The notes below the pieces were generated by a model. That model was given only the letters and a program-made list of their open reading frames with translations. It was not told the DNA's origin and ran no database searches. Positions 45,952-56,305 of a stretch of 64,000 nucleotides of DNA are shown piece after piece. The DNA is from Micromonospora yangpuensis (GTDB lineage: Bacteria > Actinomycetota > Actinomycetes > Mycobacteriales > Micromonosporaceae): NCBI RefSeq assembly GCF_900091615.1, contig NZ_FMIA01000002.1, positions 3,472,001 to 3,536,000 on the forward strand, read 5' to 3'. The position numbers were made by a program, and so were the translations under genes. Numbering within the stretch: the first letter of the stretch is position 1; each line of letters starts with the position of its first letter.

Positions 45952-46161
45952 ATGGCGGGACCACGACCAGGCAGCAACGCCTACGACAAACAACGCGCGC
46001 GGCTGCGTACCGCCGTCGAGAACTCCGGACGCGCCACCGACAGCGAGGCCAACGACGTGGCCAACCAGGTGCTGCGCGAGGACCGCGGCCAACGCGGCGT
46101 GGTCCGCGGCGACCGCACCTACGGCCCCAAGGGCGAACGGGAAGCCGGCGCCCCCAAGTGA
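45952..46161 (+). CDS. Small hydrophilic hypothetical protein
   Basis: This is a 69-residue, highly charged protein (MAGPRPGSNAYDKQRARLRT ... DRTYGPKGEREAGAPK), probably helical and disordered at its ends. The ATG at 45952 has GGGGAGG upstream. It has no domain I recognise; short proteins of this type occur across actinobacteria. Confidence 0.65.
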   Translation: MAGPRPGSNAYDKQRARLRTAVENSGRATDSEANDVANQVLREDRGQRGVVRGDRTYGPKGEREAGAPK

Positions 46162-46256
46162 CCTGCCGTACCGGCCCACGCCGCTGAGCACCACCGACAC
46201 GGGATACCCGCCGCGGACACCGGCATCGCGGCCGCCCCGGCGGGTACCCACCGGAC

Positions 46257-46907
46257 ATGACCGACCCGCACCGCACCGCCCGGGCCCTGCTGGACCGCCA
46301 CGGCCGCACCTTCGCCGACGACGCCGGCATCACCCTCACCGACCGGCCCGCCCCGCTGTACCAGCTGCTGGTGCTCACCACCCTGCTCAGCACCCGCATC
46401 CGGGCATCCCTGGCGGTCAGCGCCGCCCGGCACCTGTTCGCCGCCGGCTACCGCACCCCGCACGCCATGGCCGCGGCGAGCTGGTCCGACCGCGTCGACG
46501 CCCTCGGGGCGGCCCACTACCGCCGCTACGACGAACGCACCGCCACCATGCTCGGCACCGCCGCCACACACTGCCAGCAGCGCTGGCACGGCGACCTGCG
46601 GCGGCTACACGCCGACACCGGCGCCGACCGCACGGCGCTGCGCCGCGCGCTCACCGAATTCCCCGGCATCGGACCCACCGGCGCCGACATCTTCCTCCGC
46701 GAGGCCCAGAGCGTCTGGCCGGACCTGCGGCCCTTCCTGGACCGCCGGGCCCTCGCCGGTGCCCGCCGGCTGGGCCTGCCCACCTCCGCGCCACAGCTGG
46801 CCCACCTGGTCGCACCCGCCGACCTCGGCCGCCTCGCCAGCGCCCTGGTCCGCGTCACCCTCGACGAGAAGGCCGCCACCGACATCAGCCGCCAGGCGAC
46901 CGCCTAG
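46257..46907 (+). CDS. HhH-GPD DNA glycosylase-like protein (endonuclease III relative)
   Basis: This is a 216-residue protein with the endonuclease III fold: LYQLLVLTTLLSTRIRASLA and the helix-hairpin-helix LTEFPGIGPTGADIFLRE. A candidate catalytic Asp follows in RPFLDRRAL. The Lys used for lyase activity (LPGVGRKTA in Nth) is absent, and so are the four iron-sulfur Cys at the C-terminus. It is therefore a monofunctional or divergent member. It ends with a stop shared on both strands (CTAG) with the next gene. Confidence 0.85.
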   Translation: MTDPHRTARALLDRHGRTFADDAGITLTDRPAPLYQLLVLTTLLSTRIRASLAVSAARHLFAAGYRTPHAMAAASWSDRVDALGAAHYRRYDERTATMLGTAATHCQQRWHGDLRRLHADTGADRTALRRALTEFPGIGPTGADIFLREAQSVWPDLRPFLDRRALAGARRLGLPTSAPQLAHLVAPADLGRLASALVRVTLDEKAATDISRQATA

Positions 46908-47083
46908 GCGGCGTTACCCGGCCGGGTCAGATACCACACCAGCAACGCCGCGAGCAGCGCCAACACGATCAGCCCACCGGAGACCCCAGCCGGCTCGTCC
47001 GGCCCCCGCCCGGTGGTACCGAAGTAGATCACCGCGAGCCCGGCGAGCACCGCGAAGAAGGTACGCCACCCCCGGTCATTCAC
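46904..47083 (-). CDS. Small two-span membrane protein
   Basis: This is a 59-residue frame, GTG at 47083 to TAG at 46904. It reads VNDRGWRTFFAVLAGLAVIY, a short loop (GTTGRGPDEPAGVSGG), LIVLALLAALLVWYLTRP and GNAA. Two hydrophobic segments flank an acidic turn, with basic residues on the N-side. It is convergent with the glycosylase-like gene, and both stops use the same CTAG. No family is recognised. Confidence 0.65.
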   Translation of the reverse strand: MNDRGWRTFFAVLAGLAVIYFGTTGRGPDEPAGVSGGLIVLALLAALLVWYLTRPGNAA

Positions 47084-47157
47084 CCACCCGACGATACGAC
47101 TTCACCTGCCACTTCTGTCCGATTCGGCAGAGGTGTCCTCCGGACGGGGGAAACCCG

Positions 47158-47358
47158 TCAGTCGACCTCCAGATCGTCCAACGAGATCGCATGGGTCATC
47201 AACCACCGCGCCAACGCCGGCATCCCGAACAACCACAACGGCGCCGACTCGGTCGTACCGTTGGTCGCCACCACCGCGAACCGCAGATCCGGCACCCGGT
47301 ACGCCTCGATCCGCCACCGGTGGTTACGGTCCCGCCAGACCGCCGAAGGGTCCACCAC
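47158..47358 (-). CDS. Small conserved-looking hypothetical protein
   Basis: This is a 66-residue protein (MVDPSAVWRDRNHRWRIEAY ... LWLFGMPALARWLMTHAISL), a compact alpha/beta-looking sequence with several Trp. The GTG at 47358 is the start. It lies 39 bases downstream of selB on the same strand and may be co-transcribed. No family is recognised. Confidence 0.6.
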   Translation of the reverse strand: MVDPSAVWRDRNHRWRIEAYRVPDLRFAVVATNGTTESAPLWLFGMPALARWLMTHAISLDDLEVD

Positions 47359-47397
47359 CTGACCCTAACCACCACCGCAGACCCCCGCCGGCGAACC

Positions 47398-49155
47398 TCA
47401 ACCCACCACCGACCGACTGTCGTCGGCATGCCGACGGGTCACCCCCGTGGCATCCAACAACTCCAACAACGGCACCGCCACCCGACGGGTGGTGTCCAAC
47501 GCCCGCCGCGCCGCACCGACCGTGAACGGCTGCGGCAGACCCGCCAACACCCGCGCCGCCTCCTGCGGCACCCCCGGCAACAACACCACGTTGCCCGGCA
47601 ACCGCAGCAACACCCCGGCCCGCACCGCCGCGGCCACCTCCCGCGGCCCCAACCCCCACCCGGCCAACCGGTCGGCCTCCGGCGCCCGGAACCGACACCC
47701 GGCGAACTCCACCCGCAACCGGTCCACCGCCCGCGCCACCGGCACCGGCAACCCACCGGCACCCTCGGCCACCACCCGACCGTCGACCACCCGCAACGGC
47801 GCCCGCACCAACGCCACCACCAACACCCGCTCCGGCAACCCCAGACGCCGCCGCAGCACCTCCACCGGCGGCCCCGGCTCCAACGGCCGCTCCCGCCCGT
47901 ACCGCTCGACCTCCACCGCCAACGCCACCCGACACCGCGCCCAGTAGTCGACGTCGGCCAACCAGTCACCGGCCACCGGCACCGCACCCGCCGTCGACAC
48001 CCCCATCCGGCGCAGGTCCCCCGCCCGCACCAGACGACGCCGCCGCACCTCCCCCACCAGATCCGCAACCCCGTCCACATCGGCCAACACCACCGCCCGG
48101 GCCGCCGCCGCACCCCGACGACGCAACACCGGCGGATCGGTGTCCAACACCCGCACCCCGGCGACCACACACCGCCGACCCGGATCCCGCAACAACGCCC
48201 GGTCCCCCACCAGCACCGGCAACGGCCGATCCAACCGCAGCCGCACCGTGTCCACCCCCAACGGCCGCAACCGCACCGCCACCTGCGCCGACCCGACGTG
48301 CACCATCGCCGTCGCCGGCAACTGCGCCACCGGCACACCGCTGAGACGCACATCCCACACCGCGCTCAAGGCGAACCGGCCCGGACTCAACAACGCATCC
48401 CCCCGACCCACCCGCTCCCGGGGAACCCCACGCAGGTTCACCGCCACCCGCGCCACCGCCGACACCTCCGACCGCGCCACCCCCAACGACTGCAACCCCC
48501 GCACCCGCACCGGCGCGCCCAGCCCCGTCACCTCCAGGACGTCGTCCACCCGCAGCCGACCCGCGGCAAGGGTGCCGGTGACCACCGTGCCCGCCCCCCG
48601 CACCGTGAACGACCGATCCACCCACAGGCGCACCGGCGCATCGACCACCGGCGGCGCCATACCGGCCACCAACCGCCCCAACGCCTCCCGCAACCGTGGC
48701 AGCCCCGCGCCGGTCACCGCGCTGACCGCCACCGCCTCCACACCCGCCAACGACGTACCGGCAAGCTCCTCCCGGGCCCGCGTCAACGCCATCCGAGGAT
48801 CGGCCAGATCGGCACGCGTCACCACCAGCAGCCCCGCCGACACCCCCAGCGCGTCCAACGCCGCCAGATGCTCCGCCGACTGCGGCATCCACCCCTCGTC
48901 AGCGGCCACCACCACCAGCACCGCCGGCACCGGCCCCACCCCGGCCAGCATGTTCGGCACGAACCGCTCATGCCCCGGCACATCCACGAACGCCACCGTC
49001 GCCCCACCAGGCAGCGTCGTCCACGCGAACCCCAGGTCGATGGTCATCCCCCGGCGACGCTCCTCAGCCCACCGGTCCGGCTCCATCCCCGTCAACGCCC
49101 GCACCAACGTCGACTTCCCGTGATCGACATGACCGGCGGTGGCCACCACCCACAT
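47398..49155 (-). CDS. selB: Selenocysteine-specific elongation factor SelB
   Basis: This 585-residue GTPase delivers Sec-tRNA to UGA codons at a SECIS hairpin. G1 is [12 protein letters not shown]3 is [13 protein letters not shown] and G4 is [10 protein letters not shown]. Domains II-III follow, and the C-terminal winged helices (residues about 380-585, e.g. [40 protein letters not shown]) bind the SECIS RNA. The ATG at 49155 lies one base past the selA stop, so translation is coupled. Confidence 0.95.
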   Translation of the reverse strand: MWVVATAGHVDHGKSTLVRALTGMEPDRWAEERRRGMTIDLGFAWTTLPGGATVAFVDVPGHERFVPNMLAGVGPVPAVLVVVAADEGWMPQSAEHLAALDALGVSAGLLVVTRADLADPRMALTRAREELAGTSLAGVEAVAVSAVTGAGLPRLREALGRLVAGMAPPVVDAPVRLWVDRSFTVRGAGTVVTGTLAAGRLRVDDVLEVTGLGAPVRVRGLQSLGVARSEVSAVARVAVNLRGVPRERVGRGDALLSPGRFALSAVWDVRLSGVPVAQLPATAMVHVGSAQVAVRLRPLGVDTVRLRLDRPLPVLVGDRALLRDPGRRCVVAGVRVLDTDPPVLRRRGAAAARAVVLADVDGVADLVGEVRRRRLVRAGDLRRMGVSTAGAVPVAGDWLADVDYWARCRVALAVEVERYGRERPLEPGPPVEVLRRRLGLPERVLVVALVRAPLRVVDGRVVAEGAGGLPVPVARAVDRLRVEFAGCRFRAPEADRLAGWGLGPREVAAAVRAGVLLRLPGNVVLLPGVPQEAARVLAGLPQPFTVGAARRALDTTRRVAVPLLELLDATGVTRRHADDSRSVVG

Positions 49156-49156
49156 G

Positions 49157-50446
49157 TCAACCCACCGGCCAGGCCCGCAACACCGCGTCGAGGACCACCC
49201 GGTCGGCCTCCACCGGCACACACCGCAGATCCACCAACAACCGCCCCCGCGACACCCGACCCACCACCGGCGGCGACCCGGTCCGCAACGGCCCCGCCAC
49301 CTGCTCCGGCACACTCACCGCCCACGACTCCAGCCGTACCCCCGGCGCCCCACCACCACCGACCACCGCCACACTCGCCACCACCTCAGCCGGCCGACCC
49401 GCCGCCACCAAACCGGCACACAACCCCTGCGACCGCCGCCGCAACACACCCACATCGGCGTGCAACGCCGCCGACACCGGCGTCACCGGCGCACCCACCG
49501 TCGCCGCCAACGCCGCCAACGTCAACTTGTCCACCCGCAACGCCCGCGCCAACGGATGCCGCCGCAACCGCTGGACCACCTCCACCGCACCCAACAACAA
49601 CCCGGCCTGCGGCCCACCCAACAACTTGTCCCCACTGGCGGTCACCAACGTCGCCCCCGCAGCCAGGACACTGGCCGCATCCGGCTCGTCAGGCAACAAC
49701 GCGTCAGGGGCCAACAACCCCGAACCGATGTCCACCACCACCGGCACACCCAACGAGGCCAACTCCCGCACCGACACCTGCCCGGTGAACCCCGACACCA
49801 CGAAATTCGACGGATGCACCTTCAACACGAAACCCGTCCCCGCACCCACCGCAGCCGCATAATCGGCCAACGTGGTCCGGTTGGTGGTGCCCACCTCACG
49901 CAACCGGGCACCCGTGCTGACCAGCAGATCCGGCAACCGGAACCCGTCACCGATCTCCACCAGCTCACCCCGGCTCACCACGATCTCACCACCCGAGGCC
50001 AACACCGTCGCCGCCAACACCAACGCCGCCGCCCCGTTGTTCACCACATGCACCGCACCCGCCGCCGGCACCGCCGCCGCCAACGCCTCCACCGCATCCC
50101 GACCCCGCCGGGCCCGCCCACCCGTGACCAGATCGAACTCCACATCGGTGTACCCGGCCGCGGCCACCACCGCCTCCACCGCCGCAGCCGACAACGGCGC
50201 CCGACCCAGATTCGTGTGCACCACCACACCCGTGGCGTTCAACACCACCCGCGGCCCCGCCGGCAGCTCCGCCACCGCCGCCTCCACCACCGCACCCGGG
50301 TCGATCTCACCCCGCCGGGCCCGCTGCTGCGCCCGCCCGATCGCCTGCTTGACCCGCTCCCGACCCACCACCGCCACCGCCGCGGCCAACCGCGGCTCCA
50401 CCAACAACACGTCGGTACGCGGCACCCGACGGCGCACATCACCCAC
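49157..50446 (-). CDS. selA: L-seryl-tRNA(Sec) selenium transferase SelA
   Basis: This 429-residue PLP enzyme converts Ser-tRNA(Sec) to Sec-tRNA(Sec). The PLP Lys is in TASGDKLLGGPQAG. LNATGVVVHTNLGRAPL and VHVVNNGAAALVL are family hallmarks. The start at 50446 is in frame with family length. It is transcribed from just downstream of tRNA-Sec on the same strand. Confidence 0.95.
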   Translation of the reverse strand: MGDVRRRVPRTDVLLVEPRLAAAVAVVGRERVKQAIGRAQQRARRGEIDPGAVVEAAVAELPAGPRVVLNATGVVVHTNLGRAPLSAAAVEAVVAAAGYTDVEFDLVTGGRARRGRDAVEALAAAVPAAGAVHVVNNGAAALVLAATVLASGGEIVVSRGELVEIGDGFRLPDLLVSTGARLREVGTTNRTTLADYAAAVGAGTGFVLKVHPSNFVVSGFTGQVSVRELASLGVPVVVDIGSGLLAPDALLPDEPDAASVLAAGATLVTASGDKLLGGPQAGLLLGAVEVVQRLRRHPLARALRVDKLTLAALAATVGAPVTPVSAALHADVGVLRRRSQGLCAGLVAAGRPAEVVASVAVVGGGGAPGVRLESWAVSVPEQVAGPLRTGSPPVVGRVSRGRLLVDLRCVPVEADRVVLDAVLRAWPVG

Positions 50447-50475
50447 CGCGACAGCACCCCCGAATCACCAGCTGA

Positions 50476-50568
50476 CGGAGACGGACGGGAATCGAACCCG
50501 CCTGGCCCGGATCCCGGACCACACCGGTGTTGAAGACCGGGAGGGGCACCAGCCGCCTGAACGCCTCC
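50476..50568 (-). tRNA. selC: tRNA-Sec (anticodon TCA)
   Basis: On the minus strand a 93-base tRNA begins GGAGGCG (50568) and closes with CGTCTCC plus a G discriminator (50476). The T-arm GGGTTCGATTCCC and the anticodon loop CTTCAAC with TCA are visible, and the variable arm is long (GTGTGGTCC GGAT region). The length and anticodon identify selenocysteine tRNA. selA starts 30 bases further on. Confidence 0.93.
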
Positions 50569-50605
50569 ACGCAGCAGTGAACCACAACCCGACCCGGCCC
50601 GCCGC

Positions 50606-51619
50606 TCAGGAACCCGAACCGGCCCCCGCCACCCGCCGCGCCAACCGCTGCCGCTGCGGCACCACCGTGTACCGCGGATCCCGCGCCGACACCACCCCCG
50701 CGTGGAACACCCCGAACCGGGTCGCCACCGACGCCGCCAACAACGCCACCCCCGACACCACCGACACCACCCGGCTACGCCGACCAGCCACCGCACCCAC
50801 CGCACCCAGCACCGTCAACACCCTGGCGGCCCGCAACAACCGGCCCGCCACCCCCGACCGGTACGGCTCACTGAGCAAACCCAACCGGGTCTCCACCCGA
50901 TGCGCACCCACCAACTCCAACGCCGCCCCGGCCACCGCCATCCGCCGCGCCGGACCACTCTCACCCGACGGCGCCGCCACCAACCCCACCCCCGCGCCAC
51001 TGGCCAATGCGCTACCAGCGAAAATCACCGGCAACTCCGGATACGCCTCATGCCACGACGGCACCGCCGTGTCCGCCAACAACACCCCCGTGTACGTCGC
51101 CAACGCCGGCGCCGTCACCGCCGCCACCCACCCCGCGGCATGCCCCACCGGCGGCACCACCCGACGCCCCACCCCGGACACCCCCCGATCCGGCAACCAG
51201 GGCACCACCTCGGCCACCGCCGCCACCCCCGCCGCCGGACCGAACACACTCAGGATCCACGTCCCCACCGACATCGGCGACGTCGGCTTCACCACCCGCA
51301 ACATGTGATGGAACCGCGCCGGCCGCCCCAGATCCGCCACCAGCAACACCCCACTGGCCACCACCCCCGCCAACGCCGCCACCCGCCCCACCCGCCGCAA
51401 CGCCGGCCGACCCGTCACCTGCGCACCCGCCGCCAACACCGACGACCCGGCCGCCAACCCACCCGTGAACAGATACGCCGCGATCTCCCACGTCCACACC
51501 GGCGGCTTCAACACCGGCCGCCCGTAGTACGAGGTGAACTCCGCCGCCGGCACCGCCAACGCCTCCCCACCCCCACCGGAACGCCGCCGCCGCCGACCCG
51601 CCCCACCCGACACCGTCAC
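50606..51619 (-). CDS. NrfD-type membrane subunit of formate dehydrogenase
   Basis: This is a 337-residue polytopic protein of the NrfD/PsrC family, the quinone-side membrane anchor for the complex. The signature PPVWTWEIAAYLFTGGLAAG and YTGVLLADTAVPSWHEAY fit the family. It has a basic N-terminus and about eight to nine helices. The GTG at 51619 overlaps the FdhB stop (GTGA), so translation is coupled. It likely passes electrons from the iron-sulfur subunit to menaquinone. Confidence 0.9.
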   Translation of the reverse strand: MTVSGGAGRRRRRSGGGGEALAVPAAEFTSYYGRPVLKPPVWTWEIAAYLFTGGLAAGSSVLAAGAQVTGRPALRRVGRVAALAGVVASGVLLVADLGRPARFHHMLRVVKPTSPMSVGTWILSVFGPAAGVAAVAEVVPWLPDRGVSGVGRRVVPPVGHAAGWVAAVTAPALATYTGVLLADTAVPSWHEAYPELPVIFAGSALASGAGVGLVAAPSGESGPARRMAVAGAALELVGAHRVETRLGLLSEPYRSGVAGRLLRAARVLTVLGAVGAVAGRRSRVVSVVSGVALLAASVATRFGVFHAGVVSARDPRYTVVPQRQRLARRVAGAGSGS

Positions 51620-52524
51620 GACGACCCCCCGACAAACGCGGCCACCGCCGCCGCCACCATCGCCAACCCCGCCCACCCCGCCCGCCGCCACATCGCCGGC
51701 AGATCCCGCGTCGTCACCCGCGGATCAGGCGGCAACCCGTACACCTCCGGCTCATCCAACAACAGGAAGAACGCACCGTCACCACCCACACCATCCGCCG
51801 GATCATGACCGTACAACCGGGCCTGCGGCACCCCCCGCCCGCGCAACACCGACACCCGCTCCGCCGCCCGCTGACGCAACTCCTCCAACGGCCCGTACTG
51901 GATCGACTCCGTCGGACACGCCTGCGCACACGCCGGCGTCAACCCCGCACCCAACCGGTCATAACACAACGTGCACTTCCACGCCCGCCCATCACCCGCC
52001 CGCCGATCGATCACCCCGTACGGACACGCCGACACGCAGTACCCACACCCGTTGCAGATGTCCTCCTGCACCACCACCGACCCGAACTCCGTCCGGAACA
52101 ACGCCCCCGTCGGACACACATCCAGACATGCCGCATCCGTGCAGTGCTTACAGACATCCGACATCATCAACCAGCGGAAATCCGTCCGCCCCGCCACCCC
52201 GGACTCCCGCCCCGGCGGCCCCGAACCCGGCATCCCCACAAACTGCGCCCCACCCGAGGCCACCGACGCCGACCCCGCAACCGCCGGCTGCTCCACGAAC
52301 GCCACATGCCGCCACGAATCCGCCGTCAACGCCCCCGTGTTGTCATACGACATGCCCAGCAGGTCGAACCCCGACCCCGGCACGTCATTCCACTCCTTGC
52401 ACGCCACCTCACACGCCTTACACCCGATACAGACACTCGTATCGGTGAAGAACCCCATCCGGGGCGCGGCACCGGACCAACCCGCCTCCCCCGCCGGATC
52501 CCGCCCACCGGCAACCTCAACCAT
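51616..52524 (-). CDS. Formate dehydrogenase iron-sulfur subunit FdhB (4Fe-4S ferredoxin type)
   Basis: This is a 302-residue protein with four ferredoxin-type cluster motifs: CIGCKACEVACKEW, CKHCTDAACLDVCP, CNGCGYCVSACP and CTLCYDR ... CAQACP. It transfers electrons from FdhA to the NrfD subunit. The ATG at 52524 overlaps the FdhA stop by eight bases. A C-terminal hydrophobic stretch (WAGLAMVAAAVAAFVGGSS) may anchor it. Confidence 0.93.
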   Translation of the reverse strand: MVEVAGGRDPAGEAGWSGAAPRMGFFTDTSVCIGCKACEVACKEWNDVPGSGFDLLGMSYDNTGALTADSWRHVAFVEQPAVAGSASVASGGAQFVGMPGSGPPGRESGVAGRTDFRWLMMSDVCKHCTDAACLDVCPTGALFRTEFGSVVVQEDICNGCGYCVSACPYGVIDRRAGDGRAWKCTLCYDRLGAGLTPACAQACPTESIQYGPLEELRQRAAERVSVLRGRGVPQARLYGHDPADGVGGDGAFFLLLDEPEVYGLPPDPRVTTRDLPAMWRRAGWAGLAMVAAAVAAFVGGSS

Positions 52525-55500
52525 CCCGCCCACCCTCCCCCGCCACCGACCCACGACCACCCCGGTCACTCTCATCCGCCGACCGGGACGTCTCGACCCA
52601 CCCCGGCCCGGTCGTCAGAACCGGCGGCACCCCCGGCGGCACCAACCCCGCCCGACGCTGGTAGTCCACCACCAGATCCCGCAACCCAGGCCCCCTCGGC
52701 CGCCGCCCCGGCCGCACATCACACGTACCGACCTTGCTCTCCTGGATCAACACGTTCGGATCCAACGTGATCCCGAACAGATCATTCGCCGAATCACCCG
52801 TCACCAACCCCGCCGACCCGAAGTGATACGGCAACCACACCTGATGGATCACCCGACCATCCACCCGCAACGGCCGCAACCGCTCCGTCACCAACACCCG
52901 CGCCTCGATCACCGACCGCGCACTGACCAGATGCGCCCACCCCAGATGCGCCAACCCCACCAACCCCGCCAACTCCGGCGACACCTCCACGAACATCTCC
53001 GGCTGCAACTCCGCCAACGGCGCCACCGTCCGACTCATCCCACCCGCCGTGTGATGCTCCGTCAGCCGACTCACCGTGAACACGAACGGAAACACCCCGG
53101 CATGCGGCTGCGGCGGACTCGGATTCATCGGATTCACCGGATGGTCGTACACCTTCCGCGTCGGATTCGCCTGCTGGCCGTACAACGGATTACGCAACGG
53201 CGACTCCGCCGGCTCGTAGTGCGTCGGCAACGGCCCGTCCAACACCCCACTCGGCGCGAACAACCACGCCTTCCCGTCACCCTGCATCACGAACGGATCG
53301 TCACCAGCGATACCCGCCACCCCCGACGCCCCCACCGGCGGCCGGTACGACGGCGGCTTCGTCCGCTCGAAATCCGGCACGTCGTACCCCGTCCACTCCC
53401 CACGCCCGGCGTCCCACCACACATACCGCTTACGCTCACTCCACGGCCGCCCCTGCGGATCAGCCGACGCCCGGTTGTACAACATCCGCCGATTCGCCGG
53501 CCACGCCCAACCCCACTCCGCAGCCACCCAGTCCTGCTCCCGGCCCGGCCGACGACGCGCCGCCTGATTCACCCCGTCGGCGAAAACCCCGCAGTAGATC
53601 CAACACCCCACCGCCGTCGACCCGTCGTCCCGCGCCTCCGCGAACGACGACAACGGCCGACCCGACACCACATCGAAACCGTTGATCTCCCGCAACACCG
53701 CCTCCGCGCTCGGCTCCGCGTACGGCCCATCCGTCGGATAGTCCCACGCCAGATCCAACAACGCCCGATCCCTCGGCAACGTCGAGGCCGCCAACTTCTC
53801 CCGCAGCACCCGCCCCAGATGGAAGAAGAACCACAACTCCGACCGACAGTCACCCGGCGGATCCACCGCCTTCTCCCGCCACTGCACCAACCGCTGCGTC
53901 TGGGTGAACGTGCCCTCCTTCTCCACATGCGAGGCCGCCGGCAACAGAAACACCTCGGTACGACACTCCGCCGGCACGATCTCCCCGGTGGCCACCTCCG
54001 GCGAATCCCGCCAGAAACTGGCACTCTCGATCTCGAACAGATCCCGCACCACCAGCCAGTCCAGATTCGCCATCCCCAGCCGCTGCGCCCGCCCGTGCGC
54101 CGAACCCACCGCCGGATTCTGCCCCAACAGGAAGTACCCCTTCACCTTCCCGTCGATCATGTTCAACACCTGCTGGTACGTGCCGTGATCACCGGTCATC
54201 CGCGGCAACCAGCCATACCCGAAATCGTTCTCCGGCGTCGCCGCGTCCCCCCAGTACGCCTTCAACAAACTCGCCGCGTACGCCCGCGCGTTACCCCAGA
54301 AACCCCTCTGCCCCGGACGGACGATGCTGCCCACCCAGTCGTCGAAAGTCCGATGATCCGCCGCATGCGGCATCGGAAGATACCCCGGCAACAGATTGAA
54401 CAACGTCGGAATGTCCGTCGACCCCTGAATACTGGCGTGCCCCCGCAACGCCAGAATCCCACCACCCGGCCGACCCATGTTGCCCAACAACGTCTGAATG
54501 ATCGCCCCGGTCCGGATGTACTGCACCCCGACACTGTGCTGCGTCCACCCCACCGAATACACCAACGCCCCGGTCCGCTCCCGACCCGAGTTCTCCGCCC
54601 ACGCCCGCGCCAACCGCAGGAACATCTCCTGCGGAACACCACAGACCCGCTCCACCATCTCCGGCGTGTACCGCGCGAAATGCCGCTTCAGGATCTGGTA
54701 CACACACCGCGGATGCTGCAACGTGTCATCCCGCAACCGCTCCCCCGACACCTCCGCACCATGCGACTCGTGCTCCAACCCCGCCGCCGAATCCCGCTCC
54801 TTGGCCGTGTGCCCACTACCCGAGGCCGACTCCTGCCCCGCGTACTGCCAACTGTCCTGCACATAACTCAACGTCTCCGGATCGAACCCCGAGAAGATGC
54901 CGTCGTTGTCCTCCGCGTCCACGAACGACTCACTCACGATCGCCGACGCGTTGGTGTAGGCCAACACGTACTCCCGGAAATCCAACTCGTTGTCCAGGAT
55001 GTACCGCACCACCCCACCCAACAACGCGATATCCGTACCCGCCCGGATCGGCACGAACTCATCAGCCAACGCACTCGTCCGGGTGAACCGCGGATCCACG
55101 TGAAAAACCGTCGCACCGCGCTTCTTGGCCTCCATCACCCACTGGAAACCCACCGGATGGGCCTCAGCCATGTTGGAACCCTGAATGACGATGACGTCAG
55201 CGTTGACCAGATCCTGCTGAAAATCCGTCGCACCGCCGCGACCGAAGGAAGCCCCCAGACCGGGGACGGTGGCGGAGTGTCAAATACGCGCCTGATTCTC
55301 GATCTGCAACGCCCCCAACGCGGTGAACAACTTCTTGATGAGGTAGTTCTCCTCGTTGTCCAGCGTCGCCCCACCCAGGCTGGCCACACCCAACGTACGG
55401 TTCAACGGCCGCCCCTGCGCGTCAGCGTCCTCCCAGGTCTGCGCCCGGGCCGCCAACACCCGATCAGCGATCATGTCCAGGGCGACGTCGAGCTCCAGAT

Positions 55501-55849
55501 CCTCCCACTCGGTGCCGTACGGCCGCCGGTAACGAACCTTCGTCACCCGCAACGGACTCGTCACCAGACTCCGACTCGCCGCGCCCTTCGGACAGAGCCG
55601 CCCCCGCGAGATCGGACTGTCCGGATCACCCTCGATCTGGGTGACCCGCCCCTCGGAGTGGAACACCCGCTGCCCACACCCCACCGCACAGTACGGACAG
55701 ACCGACCGCGCCACCCCCTCGGCGGCCTCGGTACGGGCAGTCAACGCCGCCGACCGCGGCGACTGCGCCGCCGCACCCCGCCCCAGCGGATCCGTACCGG
55801 TCAGCTGCCGGTAGACCGGCCAGCCCGAGATGAACGTCCGAAACCCCAC
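52517..55849 (-). CDS. Selenocysteine-containing formate dehydrogenase alpha subunit
   Basis: This 1110-residue molybdopterin enzyme oxidises formate to CO2. The GTG at 55849 has GAGGGGG upstream. The N-terminal cluster motif CPYCAVGCG (C51, C54, C58) with GRLCPKG binds a 4Fe-4S centre. At residue 190 an in-frame TGA (55282-55280) is read as Sec: NQARI-U-HSATVPGLG, then FGRGGATDFQQD, which is the conserved Sec position of this family. The downstream frame is uninterrupted to 52517 and includes the MoCo-binding C-terminal domain. A SECIS-like hairpin follows the UGA, and selA, selB and selC are adjacent, so readthrough is well supported. Confidence 0.94.
55253..55265 (-). promoter_or_regulatory. 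SECIS-like apical hairpin downstream of the Sec UGA
   Basis: On the minus strand CCCC-GGTCT-GGGG forms a stem with the apical loop GGUCU, the same loop seen in E. coli fdhF SECIS (GCAGGUCUGC). It begins 15 bases after the TGA (55282-55280), within the range used by SelB. Its position inside the coding sequence is normal for bacterial SECIS. Confidence 0.8.
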
Positions 55850-55965
55850 GACGTCACCCCCTCTGCCACCGGCCGACCCCTCCGACCATAGGTCACCGGA
55901 CACCAGTACGCGAGCACACCGACCCAACCTGGTTTGCCACCTGCCAGGACGGCAACCCCGCCACC

Positions 55966-56259
55966 ATGTCGGCACTGACCCCGGCCCTGCTCCTGAGCGC
56001 CACCGCCCTGGCCACCACCGCCCTGGGCCTGCCCACCGCCCGCCGGCTGCCCCGCCCCTGGCGCACCACCGTCACCGCCGGCACGCTGGGCAGCGCCCTG
56101 CTACTGCTCACCACACCCCTGACCGGCACACCCGGGCGCACTACGACGACCCTGCTGCCGATCGGACTGCTCTGGTGGTTCCTGCTCGCCTCGGCCGTCT
56201 GCCACACCGCCCGGGACCGACGACGGGGCCGCCCCGGACCACCCCCGCCACCGCGCTGA
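55966..56259 (+). CDS. Small membrane protein, function unknown
   Basis: This is a 97-residue protein with about three hydrophobic segments (LTPALLLSATALATTALGLP; AGTLGSALLLLTTPL; LLPIGLLWWFLLASAVCHTA) and a basic, Pro-rich end. The ATG at 55966 follows GGCAACCCCGCCACC with a weak site. It is divergent from fdhA by 116 bases. No family is recognised. Confidence 0.55.
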   Translation: MSALTPALLLSATALATTALGLPTARRLPRPWRTTVTAGTLGSALLLLTTPLTGTPGRTTTTLLPIGLLWWFLLASAVCHTARDRRRGRPGPPPPPR

Positions 56260-56305
56260 CCGACAGGCCACCCGCGCATCCCACCTGCGGCGCTACCCTG
56301 ACAGC

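Noticed and set aside
55171..55282. Two separate genes instead of one formate dehydrogenase alpha subunit
   Set aside because: The TGA lies in frame at the Sec position and sequence homology runs through it; the adjacent Sec machinery explains the apparent break.
51971..55891. 1306-residue plus-strand frame opposite the fdh genes
   Set aside because: It is antisense to well-supported fdhA/fdhB with Arg/Pro/His repeats typical of a GC-rich shadow.
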